In this document: positions 1 to 5,647 of the stretch, in pieces
Layout of the letters: every line of letters starts with the position of its first letter
How positions within the stretch are numbered: position 1 is the stretch's first letter
Origin: an uncultured Chlorobiota bacterium
Lineage (GTDB): Bacteria; Bacteroidota; Bacteroidia; Bacteroidales; JAADGE01
NCBI GenBank assembly: GCA_947311265.1
Contig: CAMZKQ010000217.1
Span: 1 to 6,765, forward strand
Direction of reading: 5' to 3'
DNA length: 6,765 nucleotides
Notes under the pieces: model-generated
Seen by the model: only the letters and a program-made list of their open reading frames with translations
What the model was told of the DNA's origin: nothing
Database searches by the model: none
Position numbers and translations under genes: made by a program

Positions 1-711
1 ACAGGAACTGGGGCAGATGCAACAATTACAGTCCCTAGCGGAAGTTTAGCAAATACAATATCAGGCATTACATTTACTGCCCTAAATGCTGGTTGCCCTA
101 CAATTACACTTAATAATACGGCAGAAATAATTGTTCGTAATGTGCCTAGTTCTTCAATTTCTACTGCTGGTAGCCAGATTGAGCTAGGCAATGATGGCTC
201 TGTTTCTGTAATATCAAGCGAAAGCGATATTGATTATGAAGCTAATTATAATGGGTTTACTGTTGCAGTTTCGGGTTCGGGTGCTGATATTTCATTTTTA
301 TTTCCTGCAAGTGAATTAGTATTGGGTGAAAATCAAATTGAAATTACGGCAAGTAATAATGGGTTTTGCAAAGTAACTTTAACAGGAATGCCTATTATTT
401 TGGTTAAAGAAAAAGTGGTTGTTTCAGAAGTATTTTTTATTCCCGAGGCCTTTTCGCCTAACGGCGATGGTAAAAATGATTTTTTCATTATCTCGGGTAT
501 CGAAAAATACCCCAATAATAGCCTTCAAATTTTTAACCGCTGGGGGGTTAAGGTTTTTGAAACGTCTGCCTACCAAAATAATTGGGACGGTATTGCAAAA
601 GAAAACCTACAAATCGGAAGTTCTAATCTGCCAACAGGCACTTATTTTTACATTTTTAATAAGGGCAATGAGCAGGGGGTGGAAAAAGGGACAATTTACT
701 TGCGGCGGTAA
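1..711 (+). CDS. T9SS-sorted surface/secreted protein, 3' end (CHU_C type B sorting domain), 5' truncated
   Basis: The reading frame is open from the first base of the window, so this is the last 236 codons of a longer gene; a GTG at 142 is internal and not a convincing start. The last ~95 residues (about 143-236 of the fragment) match the gliding-motility-associated C-terminal domain (CHU_C, type B T9SS sorting signal). Visible motifs are PEAFSPNGDGKNDFF (148-162), IFNRWG (177-182), a following WDG (195-197), LPTGTYFY (210-217) and the basic end GTIYLRR (230-236). In this family the domain directs export across the outer membrane by the type IX system and secretion or attachment to the cell surface. 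The upstream ~140 residues are Thr/Ser/Asn/Gly-rich, beta-prone, with sparse cysteines, as in Ig/PKD-like repeats of adhesins; the specific function is not recognisable. The gene ends in tandem stops TAATAA. The convergent regulator's stop codon lies 10 bp further on. Confidence 0.9.
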   Translation, partial: TGTGADATITVPSGSLANTISGITFTALNAGCPTITLNNTAEIIVRNVPSSSISTAGSQIELGNDGSVSVISSESDIDYEANYNGFTVAVSGSGADISFLFPASELVLGENQIEITASNNGFCKVTLTGMPIILVKEKVVVSEVFFIPEAFSPNGDGKNDFFIISGIEKYPNNSLQIFNRWGVKVFETSAYQNNWDGIAKENLQIGSSNLPTGTYFYIFNKGNEQGVEKGTIYLRR

Positions 712-721
712 TAAGCCCTAT

Positions 722-1435
722 CTACTTTGAAACAATATTAATGGCATTCATTAATTTTTCTTTGTAGGATTTTGCTATTGCTAATTTCTTTTTTTCTTTG
801 CTCGTTTTAAATACCACCATGTTATCGGCAATCATTTCTATTTTTTCGATATTGGCAATATAACTTCTGTGGATACGCTTAAACTTTTCTTGTGGCAGCT
901 TTTCTAAAATAGATTTCATTGTAAAATGAATCGTATGCTTTTCGTCGTAAGTATTTACCACCACATAGTTTTCAAGGGCTTCAATCCAAAGAATATCGCT
1001 ATAAAGCAAACGGATAAAGGAGGAAGAGCTGCTTTTTATAAACACTCCTTTTTGCGAACTGCCCCGTTCTAGTTCCTCGTTATGCCTACGGTAGGCTTTA
1101 TTTACCGCTTTAATAAACCGAGCTTGGGTAACCGGTTTTAAAATATAATCGGTAACGCTATACTCAATAGCGGTTATGGCGTATTTTTTTTCTGCTGAAA
1201 TAATAATTACTTGGGGTAGATTTTCTGCCACTTCGATAAACTCAACACCAGTCATATTAGGCATTTCAACATCAAGCAGGATTAAGTCAATATCGTTTTC
1301 ATTTTTGATATATGTAATGGCATCTGCGGCATTATCGAAAGTGGCTTTAAGGGTTAAAAAATCTACTTTTTCAAGCCGCTGCTCCACAATTAGGCGTGAT
1401 ACCTCTTCGTCATCTACAATTATACAATTCATCAT
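722..1435 (-). CDS. LytTR-family response regulator transcription factor
   Basis: This is a 237-residue two-component response regulator of usual length for the LytR/AgrA type found in Bacteroidota. The N-terminal receiver domain (about 2-120) has the acidic pair D8/D9, the phospho-acceptor D55 in LLDVEMPNMTG, the conserved S80 and K100 in the YILKP motif, so it looks phosphorylation-competent. The C-terminal LytTR DNA-binding domain (about 130-235) shows the typical IRLLYSDILWIEALENYV and FKRIHRSYIANIEKIE segments. By family it should bind short direct repeats in promoters and activate transcription after phosphorylation by a LytS-type sensor kinase. No kinase gene is present in the window, so its partner is unknown. 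The start is one of two adjacent ATG codons (MM); no Shine-Dalgarno is visible. It is divergent from the LRR gene and convergent, with a 10-bp gap, with the T9SS substrate gene. Confidence 0.93.
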   Translation of the reverse strand: MMNCIIVDDEEVSRLIVEQRLEKVDFLTLKATFDNAADAITYIKNENDIDLILLDVEMPNMTGVEFIEVAENLPQVIIISAEKKYAITAIEYSVTDYILKPVTQARFIKAVNKAYRRHNEELERGSSQKGVFIKSSSSSFIRLLYSDILWIEALENYVVVNTYDEKHTIHFTMKSILEKLPQEKFKRIHRSYIANIEKIEMIADNMVVFKTSKEKKKLAIAKSYKEKLMNAINIVSK

Positions 1436-1598
1436 ACAGGGTTGTTTTTCTTTTTGAATATGCTAGTTTATAAAAAAAATTGAAATTTAAGAATTAATAA
1501 TCCGTTTAATCAGTAAAGTAAAATTTGTAACTTTCATCAAAATATTAAAAAATGAAGGCCTTTGTGCATGCTTTTTGTAATATACTAAGATATTCTTT

Positions 1599-1607
1599 GC
1601 AAAATTA
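1599..1607 (-). promoter_or_regulatory. candidate Bacteroidetes -7 box for the LytTR regulator
   Basis: Read on the minus strand this is TAATTTTGC, an exact match to TAnnTTTG followed by a pyrimidine. No TTG-type -33 element lies at the expected ~19-23 bp upstream, and the box is about 165 bp from the regulator's start codon. In A+T-rich DNA such a match can occur by chance, so support is weak. Confidence 0.25.
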
Positions 1608-1639
1608 GCTATTTTTACACTTTTTAAACTATTTAATTT

Positions 1640-1648
1640 TAGCTTTGC
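1640..1648 (+). promoter_or_regulatory. candidate Bacteroidetes -7 box for the LRR gene
   Basis: TAGCTTTGC matches TAnnTTTG plus pyrimidine. It lies about 80 bp before the LRR start codon, giving an inferred leader of roughly 75 nt that includes the 10-codon upstream ORF. No clear TTG -33 element is present at the right distance; only a T-rich stretch (1612-1617) lies there. Moderate to low support. Confidence 0.4.
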
Positions 1649-1700
1649 TACAAAAAAAAACGAACAGGAAACTTACAAAAGTGAGCATAAATTTGATTAG

Positions 1701-1733
1701 ATGCCCAGCAACAATAAAATTATAAACACATGA
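1701..1733 (+). CDS. possible 10-codon leader ORF overlapping the LRR start (ATGA)
   Basis: An ATG at 1701 opens a 10-codon frame (MPSNNKIINT) that ends in TGA at 1731-1733. That stop shares bases with the LRR start codon at 1730-1732, forming the classic ATGA coupling arrangement. It has no Shine-Dalgarno, like most genes in this window. It could be a translated leader that couples ribosomes to the LRR start, or a chance short frame; the sequence alone cannot decide. Codon content is Asn/Ile-rich, consistent with plain A+T-rich DNA, so peptide function is not claimed. Confidence 0.3.
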   Translation: MPSNNKIINT

Positions 1734-3145
1734 AATACACAAAAAAAATCGCTCTAATTATTTGTATCATTGCCTTTTCGGGTAGAGCATTTTCGCAGGA
1801 GCTACTCGATGAGCAACAACTTGTAGAGGCCAAAGAATACAATTCTATAGAAGAAGCACTAAAAGACCCCGATAATGTTTACAAACTCAACTTGGGAGGG
1901 CAAAAATTAACTGAATTTCCGGAAGAGATTAAACGCTTGCATAAGCTACAATCCTTGGATTTATGGCAAAATGAAATCCTATATATCCCAGCTGAAATTG
2001 CAGAATTAGCCAATTTACAATTCCTAAATATGGGCTCTAATAAACTAAAAAGTGTACCGCCAGAAATTGGCGAACTAAAGCACCTTATTATGGTCGATTT
2101 TGAAAGCAACGAAATAGAATACCTCCCGCCAGACATCTGCGAATTACCAGTACTACAAAGTTTGAACTTAGGCGAAAATCAGCTGGAAAGCTTGCCCGAT
2201 AATATTGGTAACCTTACAGCACTTGCCAACCTTAACCTTTGGGGCAATAAACTAGCAAGCTTACCGCCCTCTTTCGGAGATTTAAAAAACCTGCAAAGTG
2301 TCGATTTATCTGAAAATAAATTAGAAGAATTACCCTCGGATATAGAGCGGCTTCAAAACATTATGATTTTTGATATTCATAAAAATGAATTGATTGAAGT
2401 GCCTGCCGAAATTAGTAAACTAACACAAATTCCATATCTTAATATAGCCGAAAACCAACTCCGCAACCTCCCGCCAGAAATCGGTTTACTTGTCGATTTA
2501 CAAATGCTGGATTTATCTGAGAACCAACTATCTAGCTTACCTTCAGAAATAGGCACACTTACCAATTTGCGAGAATTGAATATCACAAAAAACAAGCTGG
2601 TAGCCCTAAACCCTGCGATAGGCAAACTAACTAATTTACAAATTTTACAGCTCAATAAAAACGCACTAAGCAGCCTCCCGCCTGAAATTGGGCAACTTTT
2701 GGCATTGCGACAGTTCGATGTTTCATCGAATATTTTAACAAGCTTGCCAGCAGACATCGGAAAAATCAAAAAATTAGAAGATCTGAATTTATTTAACAAC
2801 CAGATTACAGAACTACCAAGCGAAATTGGCAATTTATCCGATTTGGAAAATCTAAACTTGTACTATAATAAACTCAGTACACTGCCAAAAAGCATAGGCG
2901 ATTTAAGCCGCTTACAAGTTTTAAATTTAGCCAATAATGATATTACAGCACTTCCTAACGAAATTGGGAAACTAAGCAATTTGCAGCAACTGAACCTTAA
3001 AAACAACGCCATACAATCGGTGCCAGAAAGCCTTAAAAAGTTAAAAAACATTCAATATATAAACCTTAAAGGCAATAAGCTTGACGAAGCTGAAGTAAAA
3101 AGAGCAAAAATATTAATTGCCGAAGATGCTAAAACCCGCTTTTAA
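1730..3145 (+). CDS. secreted leucine-rich repeat protein, 17 full LRRs of 23 residues
   Basis: This is a 471-residue protein. The N terminus is a signal peptide: basic MKYTKK, a hydrophobic core (IALIICIIAF), then a likely signal peptidase I site A20-F21-S22 before Q23. A short acidic linker (23-49) is followed by 17 consecutive repeats of exactly 23 residues (50-440), consensus LxxLxLxxNxLxxLPxxIxxLxx, with no insertion or deletion. Residues 441-471 form a half repeat and a charged helical cap ending KTRF. The pattern is the Shoc2/PIRL-like LRR class, which folds as a curved solenoid and typically binds other proteins; the ligand cannot be predicted. There is no T9SS C-terminal domain, lipobox cysteine or transmembrane segment after the signal peptide, so periplasmic or released protein is expected. 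Repeat 11 breaks the LP motif (ALNPAIG). It is divergent from the LytTR regulator, which might control it (inference). The ATG at 1730 is chosen because the signal peptide starts directly there. Confidence 0.93.
   Translation: MKYTKKIALIICIIAFSGRAFSQELLDEQQLVEAKEYNSIEEALKDPDNVYKLNLGGQKLTEFPEEIKRLHKLQSLDLWQNEILYIPAEIAELANLQFLNMGSNKLKSVPPEIGELKHLIMVDFESNEIEYLPPDICELPVLQSLNLGENQLESLPDNIGNLTALANLNLWGNKLASLPPSFGDLKNLQSVDLSENKLEELPSDIERLQNIMIFDIHKNELIEVPAEISKLTQIPYLNIAENQLRNLPPEIGLLVDLQMLDLSENQLSSLPSEIGTLTNLRELNITKNKLVALNPAIGKLTNLQILQLNKNALSSLPPEIGQLLALRQFDVSSNILTSLPADIGKIKKLEDLNLFNNQITELPSEIGNLSDLENLNLYYNKLSTLPKSIGDLSRLQVLNLANNDITALPNEIGKLSNLQQLNLKNNAIQSVPESLKKLKNIQYINLKGNKLDEAEVKRAKILIAEDAKTRF
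1877..3049 (+). repeat. coding tandem array, 17 x 69 bp, of the LRR gene
   Basis: The LRR units occupy exactly 17 x 69 bp. DNA copies have diverged strongly but keep a recognisable core around the LPPEIG codons, for example CCGCCAGAAATTGG and close variants near 2057, 2470 and 2678. The array is a protein-level repeat, not a CRISPR or satellite. Exact 69-bp spacing suggests growth by unit duplication followed by divergence under selection for repeat length. Confidence 0.85.
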
Positions 3146-3230
3146 GCCCTTTAAAACAAAATCCAATTTTAGGACAATTTAAAAAAAAATATTTCCCAAT
3201 CCTAAATTTATTTATACCTTGTCTGCTGAT

Positions 3231-3239
3231 TAGTTTTGT
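3231..3239 (+). promoter_or_regulatory. candidate Bacteroidetes -7 box for the cyclase-family gene
   Basis: TAGTTTTGT matches TAnnTTTG plus pyrimidine, 66 bp before the cyclase start codon. The nearest TTG upstream (3219-3221) is only 9 bp away, too close for a normal -33 element, so only half of the promoter is convincing. Together with the 160-bp gap after the LRR gene it suggests a separate transcription unit, though read-through from the LRR gene is not excluded because no strong terminator lies between them. Confidence 0.4.
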
Positions 3240-3305
3240 AGCCCTATTTATAAAAACGACTACAAACCCAACTAAAATAAATTTTCTAACATTAAATAAA
3301 AAATT

Positions 3306-4124
3306 ATGACAGGAGAAGAAGTATTAAAGTTTATGAGCCAAACTAAGGTTTATGATTTAACCCAAAGGTTAAGTATCCACACCCCGCCGTGGCCAAGCTA
3401 TATGCCATTGCAATTGCAATACTTTAAGCGGCTAGCAGGAGCACACATGGGGCAAGGTGCCAATGGGCAAATCATGAAAACCAGTATGCACGTAGGCACA
3501 CACGTAGATGGCGAAATTCATTTCCATTCTAGCGGAAGAACCATTGGCGATACGCCACTTGATTTTTGGTACGGGCAAGCAGCAGTAGCTGATATTTCAG
3601 ATTTAGTATCTGACTTTAGCCTCTACACACCGGAAATGATTATGAGTAAAGTCGAAGTAAAGCATGGCGATATTCTAATTATTAACACAGGCTACCATAA
3701 ATATGCTTGGGATCAACCAGAATCGGACGAAGTACGCTATTTTGTAAGGCACCCGGGGCCATCACCAGATTTTGCTCAATGGGCATTGGATATGGGCATT
3801 AAGTGGATTGGTGTTGATGCTGCTAGTGCAGACCACCCAATGAATACAATCATTAGAGATTGGCACCCGAAAGCATTTATTAAAGCAGAGGAAAAATTAA
3901 TTGCAGATACAGGACAAAAGTGGGACGAGTATTTCCCACTCGATGAGTATTACCAAATAATGCACCTTAAACTGTTTCCTGAAGGCTTGATACATGCCGA
4001 AAATTTAGGAGGCGAATTGGCAAAAGTAAGCAACAAACGCCTTTGGATTGGTCTTTTTCCACTGCGTGGAATTGAGATGGAATCCTCTATGTGCCGTGTT
4101 ATTGCTATTGATGGCGATGAGTAA
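3306..4124 (+). CDS. cyclase-family metal-dependent hydrolase (kynurenine formamidase-like)
   Basis: This is a 272-residue protein of the putative cyclase family (PF04199), which includes bacterial kynurenine formamidase (KynB) and isatin hydrolase. The signature metal-binding segment HVGTHVDGEIHF is at 62-73: H62, H66 and D68 are the expected metal ligands and H72 the expected catalytic histidine, by family analogy. Other family-like segments are HGDILIINTGY (120-130), IGVDAASADHP (168-178), HAENLGG (230-236, with H230 and E232 as likely further active-site residues) and the C-terminal FPLRGIEMESSMCRVIA (251-267). Members hydrolyse amide or lactam bonds in small molecules, but sequence alone does not set the substrate, and no tryptophan-catabolism gene lies nearby. 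The usual proline of the HxGTHxDxPxHF motif is E70 here. No signal peptide is seen, so cytoplasmic location is inferred. Length is slightly above that of KynB. The gene ends before a strong terminator. Confidence 0.88.
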   Translation: MTGEEVLKFMSQTKVYDLTQRLSIHTPPWPSYMPLQLQYFKRLAGAHMGQGANGQIMKTSMHVGTHVDGEIHFHSSGRTIGDTPLDFWYGQAAVADISDLVSDFSLYTPEMIMSKVEVKHGDILIINTGYHKYAWDQPESDEVRYFVRHPGPSPDFAQWALDMGIKWIGVDAASADHPMNTIIRDWHPKAFIKAEEKLIADTGQKWDEYFPLDEYYQIMHLKLFPEGLIHAENLGGELAKVSNKRLWIGLFPLRGIEMESSMCRVIAIDGDE

Positions 4125-4142
4125 ACACACTTTATTATAATC

Positions 4143-4182
4143 AAAAAAAAAGGAATGCTAATTTTTTAGCATTCCTTTTTTT
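4143..4182. terminator. bidirectional intrinsic terminator between cyclase and O-antigen ligase genes
   Basis: A perfect 10-bp stem GGAATGCTAA (4152-4161) / TTAGCATTCC (4166-4175) with a TTTT loop is flanked by nine A on the left and seven T on the right, which extend the pairing to 17 bp. The A and T tracts give a U-tail in both directions, so it can end both convergent transcripts: the cyclase gene (stop 18 bp before it) and the ligase gene (stop 10 bp beyond it on the other strand). Confidence 0.93.
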
Positions 4183-4192
4183 ATGGTTTAAT

Positions 4193-5506
4193 TTAGCTAG
4201 GACTTAGCTGGCGATTTTCCTGTAAAAAAACATAAAAAAATGTAAAAAATAGAACCCCCGAAATTGTATTTAGCATGCTTTCAAAAATAAAATTCAGAAG
4301 TATTAATGCCGAAAACCCTATTAAGGCTGCATCTTTTCGCTTAATGCCTTCCCGCAAGGGGAGAAATATTAATAATAACAATAGGATAAAGCCTGATACA
4401 CCAATGGTGGAAAATGTCTCAATATATTGGTTATGAGCATTTAACTTTATATGATTTGCCTTTGCATAGCGAAACGTTTTATATTTTTCATTCATTTGTT
4501 TTTTGGCATCGCCAATGCCTGCACCTAGCCAGAAATTGTCTTTTACCGTTAATATTCCAGCATTCCACATCATGAACCGCTCGGATAAATTCTTATTTTC
4601 TGTAATGCTTTTTTCACTCGAAACCAGTAATAAAAATTCTTTCGTTGCAAGTTTAAACCGGGCATTTGATGCCACAATTAACAACAATAAAATAATCAAA
4701 CTTGGGAGTGCAATTTTTATCCCAATGCGTTTTGTTTTAAAAAAGTGGTAGCCTACTTTCCCACCTAAAATTAGCAAGAAAGATAAAATCCCGGCACGGG
4801 AGGAAAGCATAAAAATAAGCCCACTAAAAAACACAATAAGAGCATAAAAAAGCACATTATCCCTTACAGAAATTTCGCTCACCGACTGGCGTATCACAAA
4901 TAAAAATACCATGGATAGGCAAAGGTACATTGCCCAATATGCTGGGTGCATAAATGTAGAAAGCTCGCTATAAAACAAAAAATTACCTCCTTGTATAATC
5001 GACTCTATAAAGCCCATTCCGTTTTGCTGTACCGAGGCATCAAAAATAAACTCTCCACCTTTAAAATGAAACGAACGATAAATGCCCCTTGTGAGGCTAA
5101 TTATTCCTGCCAAAAAGTTACCAGCAATAAATAGTTTGAAAAGAGCTACTCTAAACTTCGTAAAAAAGTGTGATATGCCTATTAAAAATAGAGGTAATAG
5201 GAGAAAGGAGAGTTTCTGTTCTATGTCTTTTCCTGCACTAATTTTATCCTCGGAGTAGAAAAAACTAACTGCGGTAATACAAAAAAACAAAGGCAATAAG
5301 AGTTGGCTATAATTTTTCTTGTGCAAAAAATAATGGCGAAATTTATAGCTAAAATTCCCTGCCACCCCCCACGAAATGGCAAGAAAGCCTATAAAATAGG
5401 GCAAAAACCAACGGTACAGGGGCATACAAAAAATAAAAATGCCTATAAAAAGAAAATTTATTCGCTGTGCAAATTGCTGTATTTTATATCGCTTTTTTGA
5501 TTGCAT
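4193..5506 (-). CDS. O-antigen ligase/polymerase-family membrane protein (WaaL/Wzy_C type)
   Basis: This is a 437-residue polytopic inner-membrane protein with about 11-12 hydrophobic segments. The clearest are near 17-50, 68-84, 99-138, 176-205, 217-250, 262-280, 366-384 and 395-429. Between ~282 and 365 lies the long hydrophilic loop typical of the Wzy_C/O-antigen ligase family (PF04932), with ERFMMWNAG (309-317, R310), LGAGIGD (327-333) and NAHNQYIE (356-363, H358). The segment SSRAGI (235-240, R237) is a second family hallmark. In WaaL-like enzymes periplasmic Arg and His residues help transfer undecaprenyl-linked glycan to an acceptor. It could be an O-antigen ligase, a glycan polymerase or a protein O-oligosaccharyltransferase; these cannot be separated by sequence inspection. 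No glycosyltransferase or other polysaccharide gene is nearby, so it stands outside a visible glycan cluster. An AGAGGG tract 8 nt before the ATG resembles a Shine-Dalgarno but may be chance. Terminators lie on both sides, suggesting a single-gene unit. Confidence 0.85.
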   Translation of the reverse strand: MQSKKRYKIQQFAQRINFLFIGIFIFCMPLYRWFLPYFIGFLAISWGVAGNFSYKFRHYFLHKKNYSQLLLPLFFCITAVSFFYSEDKISAGKDIEQKLSFLLLPLFLIGISHFFTKFRVALFKLFIAGNFLAGIISLTRGIYRSFHFKGGEFIFDASVQQNGMGFIESIIQGGNFLFYSELSTFMHPAYWAMYLCLSMVFLFVIRQSVSEISVRDNVLFYALIVFFSGLIFMLSSRAGILSFLLILGGKVGYHFFKTKRIGIKIALPSLIILLLLIVASNARFKLATKEFLLLVSSEKSITENKNLSERFMMWNAGILTVKDNFWLGAGIGDAKKQMNEKYKTFRYAKANHIKLNAHNQYIETFSTIGVSGFILLLLLIFLPLREGIKRKDAALIGFSALILLNFIFESMLNTISGVLFFTFFYVFLQENRQLSPS

Positions 5507-5579
5507 AGTCTAAACCCTCTGGTTAAATTTCAATTGTATTGCCCCAGTAATCCCTAATAATTATCTTTAGAGTGGAAAT

Positions 5580-5618
5580 AAAAAAAGCAAATTTCGGAAC
5601 TCCAAAACTTGCTTTTTT
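5580..5618 (-). terminator. intrinsic terminator of the carbamate kinase gene (potentially bidirectional)
   Basis: A perfect 10-bp inverted repeat, AAAAAAGCAA (5581-5590) / TTGCTTTTTT (5609-5618), encloses an 18-nt loop whose TTT and AAA edges can extend the stem past one mismatch. Read on the minus strand it ends in seven U, about 30 bp past the carbamate kinase stop codon. It probably separates that gene from the O-antigen ligase gene downstream on the same strand. Confidence 0.82.
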
Positions 5619-5647
5619 ATTATCCTGCAATAAGTTACACATTACAC

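Noticed and set aside
419..730. Plus-strand 103-codon frame inside the T9SS substrate gene
   Set aside because: It overlaps the clearly coding CHU_C frame and gives a low-complexity peptide without recognisable features.
1591..1600. TATTCTTTGC as a plus-strand -7 promoter box for the LRR gene
   Set aside because: It has three bases instead of two between TA and TTTG, and no -33 element at the right distance; the exact match at 1640-1648 is preferred.
1877..3049. Evenly spaced repeats resembling a CRISPR array or satellite
   Set aside because: The period is 69 bp, units are strongly diverged in DNA and encode the LRR consensus in frame; there are no identical direct repeats with unique spacers.
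1879..3051. Long minus-strand open frames with regular repeated peptides opposite the LRR gene
   Set aside because: They are the complement of the 69-bp LRR units; the regular codon pattern on the plus strand suppresses stops on the other. No start context or family similarity is seen.
3168..3206. Inverted repeat TTTAGGA/TCCTAAA after the LRR gene as a terminator
   Set aside because: The stem is only 7 bp with a 25-nt A-rich loop and no T tract after it; far weaker than the two clear terminators in this window.
5513..5524. Small AACC/GGTT hairpin before the O-antigen ligase start as a regulatory element
   Set aside because: A 4-bp stem is expected often by chance and nothing else supports it.
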